Assembly (NCBI RefSeq): GCF_907163085.1
Contig: NZ_CAJQTX010000001.1
Coordinates: forward strand, 575,001-639,000
DNA from: Candidatus Accumulibacter sp. ACC003
GTDB lineage: Bacteria; Pseudomonadota; Gammaproteobacteria; Burkholderiales; Rhodocyclaceae
Length of the DNA stretch: 64,000 bases
Reading direction: 5' to 3'
In this document: in pieces, positions 25,190-32,436 of the stretch
How positions within the stretch are numbered: position 1 is the stretch's first letter
Layout: the number at the start of each line of letters is the position of its first letter
Notes under the pieces: generated by a model
Databases searched by the model: none
Seen by the model: only the letters and a program-made list of their open reading frames with translations
What the model was told of the DNA's origin: nothing
Program-made: the position numbers and the translations under genes

Positions 25190-26071
25190 ATGGCCACAAC
25201 AGCCGCCGAGCTCGTCGAGAAGACCGCCGCAAAAGCCATCGATTACACCAATGCCGACCAGCTGATTGTCCTGGTGACCGAACATGGCACGTCGATCGGC
25301 ATGAAAGCGGTCACCGCGATCGTGATTTTCCTGCTTGGCCGCTGGCTGGCCAGAGTGGTCACCAATATCGCCCGCAAGACCTTCCAGCGCGCGAAGATGG
25401 AGGACACGCTCGAGAAATTCCTGTGCAACATGCTCAATGCCGTGCTGCTGGTGGTGGTGATCATTGCCGCCATCGGCGCGCTCGGCGTCCAGACGACGTC
25501 CTTGCTCGCCGTTCTCGGTGCCGCCGGCCTGGCCGTCGGTCTGGCGCTGCAGGGATCCTTGTCCAACTTCGCGTCGGGCGTGTTGATCGTCGCCTTCCGC
25601 CCGTACAAGGTCGGCGACTTCATCGAGGCCGCCGGTGTCGCCGGAACGGTCAAGGAGGTGCAGATTTTCACCACCGTCATCCACTCGCCGGACAACAAGA
25701 AAATCCTCGTGCCGAACAGCCAGATCATGTCCGGGACGATCACCAACTACTCGGCCAACGCCACGCGCCGTGTGGACCTGATCGTCGGCTGCAGCTACGG
25801 CGATGATCTGGACCAGGTGCGCGCGCTCCTCAACGACATCGTTGCCGGCGACGAGCGCATCCTCAAGGACCCCGCGCCGACCGTCGAGGTCGTCGCGCTC
25901 GGCGACAACAGCGTTAATTTCGTCGTTCGCCCGTGGGTCGAAGCTGCCAATTACTGGGCTGTCCACTTCCATATTCACGAGCAGGTCAAGAAACGCTTTG
26001 ACCAGGCCGGCCTGAACATCCCCTTCCCGCAGCGCGACGTGCATCTCTATCAGCATGGCGCCGACCGCTGA
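25190..26071 (+). CDS. mscS: Small-conductance mechanosensitive channel MscS
   Basis: This 293-residue channel is close to classical E. coli MscS in length and order. It has three N-terminal membrane helices, with TM3 containing GAAGLAVGLALQGSLSNFASG (Gly/Ala-packed pore, about 110-130). The beta domain has FRPYKVGDFIEAAGVAGTV and the C-terminal domain contains DLIVGCSYGDDLDQVRALL and IPFPQRDVHLY. GGAGG lies eight bases before the ATG. This is the best candidate for the main osmotic-release channel among the three MscS genes nearby. It is a single gene. Confidence 0.95.
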   Translation: MATTAAELVEKTAAKAIDYTNADQLIVLVTEHGTSIGMKAVTAIVIFLLGRWLARVVTNIARKTFQRAKMEDTLEKFLCNMLNAVLLVVVIIAAIGALGVQTTSLLAVLGAAGLAVGLALQGSLSNFASGVLIVAFRPYKVGDFIEAAGVAGTVKEVQIFTTVIHSPDNKKILVPNSQIMSGTITNYSANATRRVDLIVGCSYGDDLDQVRALLNDIVAGDERILKDPAPTVEVVALGDNSVNFVVRPWVEAANYWAVHFHIHEQVKKRFDQAGLNIPFPQRDVHLYQHGADR

Positions 26072-26384
26072 TTGTCGGGCGTTGGCGGCAGGGAGCGCAG
26101 CCGTCCGCCGCTGACAGAACAGCGGCCACGACCACCGGCCGCTGATCTAATGCCCTTGTCGATTTCTGCTGCTTCTCGGCAGCTTGCAGGACTTGAATAT
26201 CAGATTGACCGCCGTCGATCGCAGTCCCTATACTCGAGATTGTCTTATGGGGACCCCCGAGCTGACTGGCTGTCGCGGGAGTCCGTGTTCGGACGCTGGC
26301 GGCAGCGTGCGGTAGATGACAACTCGACTGGCTGCCGGGCGGCCCCTTTCATGACGCTCCAGACCCTGAAACGGAAGAGGTACT
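26072..26384. other. Leader region of the sensor-diguanylate cyclase gene
   Basis: No gene is seen in these 313 bases. They hold the promoter listed at 26205-26234 and a leader of about 145 bases that ends in a GGAAGAGG ribosome site before a TTG start. Composition is slightly less GC-rich near the promoter. Confidence 0.5.
26205..26234 (+). promoter_or_regulatory. Sigma-70 type promoter of the sensor-GGDEF gene
   Basis: TTGACC (26205-26210) and TATACT (26229-26234) are separated by 18 bases. Both hexamers differ from consensus by one base. It is the strongest-looking housekeeping promoter noticed in the window. Confidence 0.6.
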
Positions 26385-29300
26385 TTGCTAAAGCCGCTTG
26401 CCGTACTCGGGCTCCGACGAATTCTGCTGCTGGCTACCCTCTTCGTGTCGGGGACGACTGCGCTCCTCGCCAATAGCCCCGCTCTGAGTGATCGCGAAAA
26501 CGCGCTCGCCGAGCCGCGTTTCGAGTCGGTCGGCGTCGGCATCATTCCGCGCAATGTCGTCCCGACGATGGCGCAGGATCGAGCAGGCTTTTTGTGGATT
26601 GCCACCGGCGACGGTCTGGTGCGCTTCGATGGCTACCGCTTTCGTCCGCAGGAACGCGAAAGCGCTGACCCGGCGGAGCGTAACCTGGGCTGGATCCGCG
26701 CCTTGCTGCCGGCGCGCGATGGCCGCCTGTGGATAGGCACCGAGTGGGACGGTCTGGCGGTCTATGATCCGCTGAGCGAACGCGTCACGGCGGTTCGCGG
26801 CGAACGCGAGAATGGCAAGGATAGCGAGGGCAGCGGCGGCCCGCTGCCGACGATTCGCGCGCTCGCCGAGGATCGTGACGGCGACATCTGGGCGGGCAGC
26901 GAGGGTGGCGGCCTCGAGCACGTCGATCTGGGCAGCGGCAAAGTCACGCACTACCGGCATTCGCAGCAAGCCGGCAGCCTGCCAGACGACCGTGTGCAAG
27001 CGCTGCTGGTCGATCGCCAGGGAAGCTTGTGGGTCGGCACCTGGGCTGGCTTGAGCCGGCGCGTTGCGGGCAGCGATCGCTTCGAAGCGGTGTTCTCGAG
27101 CGCCGGCGGCGCCGAGCTCGGTGGTCGTCTGGTGCAGGCGCTGTTACAGGCGTCGGACGGGCGCATCTGGGTCGGCACGCAGCAAGGTGACCTGGCCATC
27201 ATCGACCCCGCCAGCGGCCACGGCGTGCTCGTCGAGCGCGCGCACGACGCCGCAAATAAGGGCGCGGTGTCGAGTCTGGTCGAGGCGTCGGGAGGACGAA
27301 TCTGGGTCGGCCGATCGTCTGGAATCGAAATTCGTGAGCTCGCTGACGGTCGCTTGCGGCAGCGACTGCAGCACGATTTGCGCAAGCGTACGGGCCTGGC
27401 CGGCAACGAGGTTACGGCGCTGATTCGCGATCACTCGGGTTTGATCTGGGTTGGCGGCTTTGGCGTCGGTCTGCAACGCCACGACCCGAATAATCGCAGT
27501 ATCTGGTTGCGTGGCGCCGATCCACAGCCAGACGGCCCATTTTCCGAAGCCGATGTGCGCAGCGTCCTGCAACTGGACAATGGTGAAATCTGGGCGGCGA
27601 CGCGCAAGGGTGGCGTGGCGGTGATGGACAGCCAGTTGCGCGTCACCGGCGCGGTCTGGCCGCGCGACCGGCGGCCCACCGCCGCGGCGCCAGGAGCCAG
27701 ACCCTCGCTGCCGCCGGTGCGCATCGAAGCCATCGCCCAGGCTGGCGATGGCAGCGTCTGGCTGGGCGCGGATTCCGCGCTCTATCAGTTCAGCGGCGAC
27801 CGCCGGCAACTGCGTATCGTCGCGCACGCTGGCGGCCTGACCCGACGTTTGCTGGTCAGCCGCGATGGCTCCCTGTGGGTGGCCACGCAGGACGGCGTCT
27901 ATTGCCTGCGACCCGGCGCGGCCGAAGTTGTCCGCATCGGTCAGGCCGGTGGACAGAAGGCGCACACCGATATCAACGCGCTCGCCGAGGCGGCTGATGG
28001 CAGCGTCTGGGTCGGCGGCGGCAGCGGACTGTTGCGCGTCGCTGCCGGCAGCAGCGAGATGCGGCCGGTCGAGAGCAGGAATGGCGCCGGCCTCGGCAAC
28101 GCCAGCGTCATCGGACTGCTGTTCGACCATCAACAGACGCTGTGGGTCGACACGGCGGTGACCGGTCTGCATCGAATGAGCCGCTGGGACGATGGCCAGC
28201 CGGTCAGCTTCGAGCACATCAGTGCCCGCCACGGCGTCGTCAGTCGGCCATTTGGCGGCAATTTGATGGAGGATAGGCGCGGTCGCATCTGGACGCAGAT
28301 GTATGTCTATGACCCGGCCAGCGATCGCCTCGAAGAGCTGACGGCAGCCGATGGCGCCGATCTCGGCACTGGCTGGTTCCTCTCGCGAACCAAGACGGCT
28401 GATGGCCGCATGCTCTTCGGCGGCAGCAAGGGCATGCTGGTGGTCAACCCGGAGCACTTCGACGCTTCGGACTACGCGCCGCCGCTGGCGATCGCCGAGC
28501 TGACCATCAACGGTCAGCGCCAGGCCGCGGGCCGGCTCCAGGAGGGACTGCAGCTGACGCCCGAGCAGCGCAGCTTCAGCGTTGCCTTCGCGGCGATTGA
28601 CTACAGCGACGCTGGCCGCGTTCGCTACGCCTACCAGTTGCTCGGTTTCGACCCCGCCTGGATCGAAATTGGTGCCGAGTCCCGGCTCGCCAGCTACAGC
28701 AACCTGGCTCCCGGCGACTATCTGCTGCGCGTGCGTGCGACCAACCGCAGCGGCGTCTGGAGTCCGCACGAGCTGTCGCTCAAGCTGCACATCGTTCCCG
28801 CCTGGTGGCAAACGTGGTCGTTCCGTGTGCTTGCTTTGGCGCTGCTGCTGGTGATGATCTACGCCCTGGTGCAGTTGCGTACGCGCCATCTGCGTGTGCG
28901 CCAGGGCGAACTGCAACGACTGGTGCGCGAGCGCACGACCGAACTGGAGAAGCTGACCCTGGCTCTGCAACGCGAGTCGGCGGCGCTCGAAGAGTCGAGC
29001 CTGAGCGACCCGCTGACCGGCTTGCGCAACCGCCGCTTCCTGAGCCAGCATATCGAAGCCGATGCGGCGTTGGCGCTGCGCGAGTACGACAGTCACCGGC
29101 AGTACGGCGCCCCCTTGCGTGATGACGCCGGCCTGATATTTTTCCTGTTCGACATCGACCACTTCAAACACGTAAACGACCAGCATGGCCATGCGGCGGG
29201 TGATACGGTGATCATCCAGATGTGTCAGCGATTGCAGGCGGTGTTCCGCGAAACCGACTATCTGGTGCGCTGGGGCGGCGAGGAATTTCTCGTCGTGGCG

Positions 29301-29726
29301 CGCGCTACGCCGCGTGCGCACGCCGCCGAACTCGCCGAGCGGGCGCGCGCGGCGGTCGCCGATCGGCCATTCGAGCTTGACGATGGCCGCCTGCTGGCGA
29401 AGACCTGCTCGATCGGTTTCTGCTGCTTTCCGCTGTCGGCGCAGTATGCCGAAGTCCTGGACTGGAGTGCCGTCGTCAATATCGCCGATGCCGCGCTCTA
29501 CGTCGTCAAGAGTGGCGGCCGCAATGGTTGGCTGGGAGCGCTCGGCGCCCGCTGCGAATCGGCCGAAGCCCTACTCACCTGCTCGCGCCGGCCGCTCGCC
29601 GATTGGGCGCGAGCCGGTGAGCTGAACGTCGTCTGCTCGCCCGATCACAGCGGCCTGGCGGGCGCTCTCGGCGCTCGCTGGCGACACTGGGAAGCCGAAT
29701 TGCTCCCCGGCGCGAGTGCAAGTTGA
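26385..29726 (+). CDS. Periplasmic propeller sensor with diguanylate cyclase output
   Basis: This 1113-residue membrane sensor would make cyclic di-GMP. In order it has a signal peptide (about 1-29), a long two-component-regulator propeller region (about 50-710) with repeated units such as GRLWIGT, GSLWVGT, GRIWVGT and GSVWVGG, and a Y_Y_Y domain (about 725-800). A single membrane helix follows at about 812-832, then a coiled coil and a GGDEF domain. The active site GGEEF is at about 964-968, and RETD five residues before it is an intact inhibitory I-site. The start is TTG behind GGAAGAGG. The ligand is unknown. It ends 42 bases before jetA, but a functional link to the Wadjet genes is not shown. 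Confidence 0.93.
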   Translation: MLKPLAVLGLRRILLLATLFVSGTTALLANSPALSDRENALAEPRFESVGVGIIPRNVVPTMAQDRAGFLWIATGDGLVRFDGYRFRPQERESADPAERNLGWIRALLPARDGRLWIGTEWDGLAVYDPLSERVTAVRGERENGKDSEGSGGPLPTIRALAEDRDGDIWAGSEGGGLEHVDLGSGKVTHYRHSQQAGSLPDDRVQALLVDRQGSLWVGTWAGLSRRVAGSDRFEAVFSSAGGAELGGRLVQALLQASDGRIWVGTQQGDLAIIDPASGHGVLVERAHDAANKGAVSSLVEASGGRIWVGRSSGIEIRELADGRLRQRLQHDLRKRTGLAGNEVTALIRDHSGLIWVGGFGVGLQRHDPNNRSIWLRGADPQPDGPFSEADVRSVLQLDNGEIWAATRKGGVAVMDSQLRVTGAVWPRDRRPTAAAPGARPSLPPVRIEAIAQAGDGSVWLGADSALYQFSGDRRQLRIVAHAGGLTRRLLVSRDGSLWVATQDGVYCLRPGAAEVVRIGQAGGQKAHTDINALAEAADGSVWVGGGSGLLRVAAGSSEMRPVESRNGAGLGNASVIGLLFDHQQTLWVDTAVTGLHRMSRWDDGQPVSFEHISARHGVVSRPFGGNLMEDRRGRIWTQMYVYDPASDRLEELTAADGADLGTGWFLSRTKTADGRMLFGGSKGMLVVNPEHFDASDYAPPLAIAELTINGQRQAAGRLQEGLQLTPEQRSFSVAFAAIDYSDAGRVRYAYQLLGFDPAWIEIGAESRLASYSNLAPGDYLLRVRATNRSGVWSPHELSLKLHIVPAWWQTWSFRVLALALLLVMIYALVQLRTRHLRVRQGELQRLVRERTTELEKLTLALQRESAALEESSLSDPLTGLRNRRFLSQHIEADAALALREYDSHRQYGAPLRDDAGLIFFLFDIDHFKHVNDQHGHAAGDTVIIQMCQRLQAVFRETDYLVRWGGEEFLVVARATPRAHAAELAERARAAVADRPFELDDGRLLAKTCSIGFCCFPLSAQYAEVLDWSAVVNIADAALYVVKSGGRNGWLGALGARCESAEALLTCSRRPLADWARAGELNVVCSPDHSGLAGALGARWRHWEAELLPGASAS

Positions 29727-29768
29727 GACGATGAGTCGATTTGCGCTGGCAAGCGGCCGCCTGCCCCT

Positions 29769-31229
29769 ATGAGCCTCGACTACGCGACGCTCGAGCTGCT
29801 GCGCCTGAATCATCCGGCGTGGCGCTTGTTGCGCTCCGAGCACGCGCCACTGCTGGCGAGCTTCCTGCAGCGCGTGTTCATCGCGCCGAATGCACGCGTG
29901 CTGGCGCAGGCAGATTTGGCCGAAGCGCTGGAAGACGAGTTGTTTGCGCTGCGCGATCGCTTCGGCGCCGAGCTATTCCCGAAAGCGGCGCTCGACTACC
30001 TCAACGATTGGGCAGCGAACGACAAGGGCTGGTTGCGCAAGTTCTACGCGCAGGGCTCGGACGAGCCGCATTTCGACCTGACGCCGGCGACCGAAAAGGC
30101 CATCGCCTGGCTGGGGACGCTTGCCGCGCGCAGCTTTGTCGGTACCGAGTCGCGCCTGCTGACGCTCTTCGAGTTGCTCAAGCAGATGAGCGAGGGCAGC
30201 GAGACCGACCCGCAGACGCGCATCGCCGAATTGCAGCGCCGTCGCGACGACATCGACGCCGAGATCGAGCGCGTGCGCTCGGGCGACCTGCCGCTGCTCG
30301 ACGACAGCGCGCTGCGCGATCGTTTCCAGCAGTTCGTCGCCATGGCGCGCGAGTTGCTGACCGACTTTCGCGAAGTCGAGCACAATTTCCGCGGCCTCGA
30401 CCGCCGCGTGCGCGAGCGCATCGCTCTCTGGGAGGGCGCCAAGGGCGCCTTGCTCGAAGAAATCATGGGCGAGCGCGACGCCATTTCCGACTCCGACCAG
30501 GGACGCAGCTTCCGCGCTTTCTGGGATTTCCTGATGTCGAGCAGTCGTCAGGACGAGCTTTCAGCGCTGCTCGAGCGCGTCCTGACGCTGCCCGCCGTCG
30601 CCGAACTGCGGCCCGACGCACGCACCCGGCGCGTGCACTACGACTGGCTCGAAGCCGGCGAGCACACGCAGCGCACGGTCGCCCAGCTGTCGCAGCAACT
30701 ACGTCGCTTTCTCGACGACCAGGCGTGGCTGGAAAATCGCCGCATCATGGACATCCTGCACGGCATCGAAGCCAAGGCGCTGGCGCTGCGTGAGACGCCG
30801 CCGTCGGCCAACGACGTGATGAGCATCGCCGACACCACCGCGGCGATCGAATTGCCGCTCGAGCGGCCGTTGTACACGCCGCCGATCAAGCCAGCCATCG
30901 CCGACCTGGTGCTCGAAGCGGGTGATCAGGACGTAGACGCGGCGGTCCTTTTCTCGCAAGTGGTCGTCGACCGCGCGCAGCTCGCGCGACACATCCGCCA
31001 GGCGCTGCAGGGCCGCTCGCAGGTGACGCTGCGCGAGCTCTGCGAAACGCGCCCCCTGGAGCACGGTCTCGCCGAGCTGGTCGCCTACCTGCAGCTCGCC
31101 GGCGACAGTTTCAAGAGCGTCATCGACGAAGACGTCAGCGAGCTGATCGTCTGGCGCGGCGTCGGGCCGGATGGCAAGGACTACACGAAACAGGCGCGGC
31201 TGTCGCGGGTGATATTTGTCGGCGGCTAG
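29769..31229 (+). CDS. jetA: Wadjet subunit JetA (DUF3375)
   Basis: JetA is the kleisin-like subunit of the Wadjet complex, which recognises and cleaves small circular DNA such as plasmids. The 486-residue protein shows the DUF3375 N-terminus LRLNHPAWRLLRSEHAPLLASFL, a central coiled part with RIAELQRRRDDIDAEIERV, and WLENRRIMDILHGIEAKAL, and ends LSRVIFVGG. It is the first gene of a type I order jetA-B-C-D. No strong ribosome site precedes the ATG. The usual tight coupling to jetB is lost: 475 bases of repeat and mobile DNA lie between. Confidence 0.93.
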   Translation: MSLDYATLELLRLNHPAWRLLRSEHAPLLASFLQRVFIAPNARVLAQADLAEALEDELFALRDRFGAELFPKAALDYLNDWAANDKGWLRKFYAQGSDEPHFDLTPATEKAIAWLGTLAARSFVGTESRLLTLFELLKQMSEGSETDPQTRIAELQRRRDDIDAEIERVRSGDLPLLDDSALRDRFQQFVAMARELLTDFREVEHNFRGLDRRVRERIALWEGAKGALLEEIMGERDAISDSDQGRSFRAFWDFLMSSSRQDELSALLERVLTLPAVAELRPDARTRRVHYDWLEAGEHTQRTVAQLSQQLRRFLDDQAWLENRRIMDILHGIEAKALALRETPPSANDVMSIADTTAAIELPLERPLYTPPIKPAIADLVLEAGDQDVDAAVLFSQVVVDRAQLARHIRQALQGRSQVTLRELCETRPLEHGLAELVAYLQLAGDSFKSVIDEDVSELIVWRGVGPDGKDYTKQARLSRVIFVGG

Positions 31230-31303
31230 TGTGATGTTGCCCGCGGTATGGAATATACGAGGCCACGAAGCGCCAGCGATTCCCGCGCGTCAATCAGACC
31301 TCA

Positions 31304-31559
31304 ACGCTCACGAAAACTGACCCTTTTTCGCTCACGGAAATTGACCCACCGTTGGCGCGCGCCAACACCCAGGTTTTCGCCTCGGAGCGGGGTCAAGGGC
31401 GGGCTGCGGTTTTTGCAGCCCGGCGCAGCGTACCCTTGACGCCGTGTAGAGGCGAGTACGCTCGGGAATGGCTGTGTGCGCGGCATTTTCGTGCGCACAG
31501 CCATGACGACTAGGCGGGTCCGGTTTCGTGAGCAAAAGTGGGTCAATTCCTGAGAGCGT
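31304..31559. mobile_element. 256-bp non-coding element with IS21-like terminal repeats (MITE-like)
   Basis: The left end begins ACGCTCACGAAAACTGACCC and repeats the theme with GCTCACGGAAATTGACCC. The complement of the right end begins ACGCTCTCAGGAATTGACCC and again carries GCTCACGAAACCGGACCC. Two GCTCACG...GACCC units per end are typical of the multiple terminal repeats of IS21-type elements. The interior has no gene but contains two hairpins (GGGCTGC/GCAGCCC near 31412-31432, and GGCTGTG/CACAGCC near 31472-31504). ATCAGA is found just outside both ends (31293-31298 and 31565-31570), which suggests a target duplication. Confidence 0.65.
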
Positions 31560-31572
31560 CAAGGATCAGAGG

Positions 31573-31615
31573 GTGGAACTGGATTGCGGCGTCGGCTTTG
31601 CCTCCTCGCAATGAC
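31573..31615 (+). repeat. Dispersed ~40-bp repeat, copy 1
   Basis: This copy reads GTGGAACTGGATTGC, then GGCGTCGGCTTTGCC, then TCCTCGCAATGACG. It is nearly identical to copy 4 after tamB. The core also occurs twice after jetD. It lies in the jetA-jetB gap. Confidence 0.88.
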
Positions 31616-31704
31616 GGTGTGTGGGTGCGTGTCGCATGGGTATCATGGCACCGTGGTATCCTGGGGCGCGTCATGGCGGCTCTGAAGTTCGTGGGGTGGG
31701 GATA

Positions 31705-32436
31705 GTGGTGGCACAAGACCTGGAAGCACAACTTGAGCTTGACGCGTCGGCGGCAGCGGCGCCGGCCAGCGCCGAGCTGTCGGCGCTGGTCATTCCGCTG
31801 CTCAAGGGCGTGCTCTATCAGGACGGCGACGCGGCGCTGTGGAACACGCTGCTCAATCTGCAGGCGCGCGTGCGTGACTACGTCGCCGTGCTCGACCTCG
31901 AGCTGGTGCTCGACGAGGCCGAGGGCTACGCCTTCCTGCGCTCGCGTCCGCAGCCCGAGGAGGGCGAGGCGCCGCGGCTGCCGCGCCTGGTCGCGCGCCG
32001 TCCCTTGTCGTTTCCGGTCAGCCTGTTGCTGGCGTTGCTGCGCAAGAAGTTGGCCGAGTTCGACGCCGGCGGTGGCGATACGCGGCTGGTGCTGTCGCGC
32101 GACGACGTCGTCGAGCTGCTGCGCGTCTTTCTGCGCGAAGGCAGTAACGAGGCGCGCTTGATCGACCAGATCGACTTCTACCTCGGCAAGGTCGTCGAGC
32201 TCGGCTTCGTGCGCCGCCTGAAAGTGCAGGCTGGCCAGACGGCGACCTTCGAGGTGCGGCGAATTCTCAAGTCCTTTGTCGACGCGCAGTGGCTCGCCGA
32301 ATTCGATCAGCGCCTGGATGCCTACCGCTCCTTGCTCGCCGGCGACAGCAGCGCCGCTGGCAACGGCAGCAAGGCCGGCAAAGCGCAGCCAGCGACGGCC
32401 AGGAGCGGCCGGTCGCGGGAAGCATCCGATGAATGA
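31705..32436 (+). CDS. jetB: Wadjet subunit JetB (DUF4194)
   Basis: JetB is the KITE-like (MukE-like) winged-helix subunit that binds the kleisin JetA. The 243-residue protein has ALVIPLLKGVLYQDGDAALWNTLL near the N-terminus, LVARRPLSFPVSLLLALLRKKLAEFD in the middle (PLSFPVSLLL is a family hallmark) and VVELGFVRRLKVQAG near the end, with a low-complexity Ser/Ala/Gly tail. A GTG at 31705, or the next one at 31708, follows GGTGGGGA; the open frame extends further upstream without a ribosome site. Its stop overlaps the start of jetC by eight bases. Confidence 0.9.
   Translation: MVAQDLEAQLELDASAAAAPASAELSALVIPLLKGVLYQDGDAALWNTLLNLQARVRDYVAVLDLELVLDEAEGYAFLRSRPQPEEGEAPRLPRLVARRPLSFPVSLLLALLRKKLAEFDAGGGDTRLVLSRDDVVELLRVFLREGSNEARLIDQIDFYLGKVVELGFVRRLKVQAGQTATFEVRRILKSFVDAQWLAEFDQRLDAYRSLLAGDSSAAGNGSKAGKAQPATARSGRSREASDE

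Larger units (their letters stand above)
31230..31704. other. jetA-jetB gap filled by a repeat and a small mobile element
   Basis: No gene is present. From left to right it holds a segment (about 31242-31300) that resembles the DNA after tamB, a 256-bp element with IS21-like ends (31304-31559), the dispersed 40-bp repeat (31573-31615), and the jetB leader with GGTGGGGA as ribosome site. In other type I operons jetA and jetB are usually adjacent. Confidence 0.7.

Noticed and set aside
27144-29321. A 725-codon antisense frame inside the sensor-diguanylate cyclase gene
   Set aside because: The sense strand has clear propeller, Y_Y_Y and GGDEF motifs; the antisense product is low-complexity.
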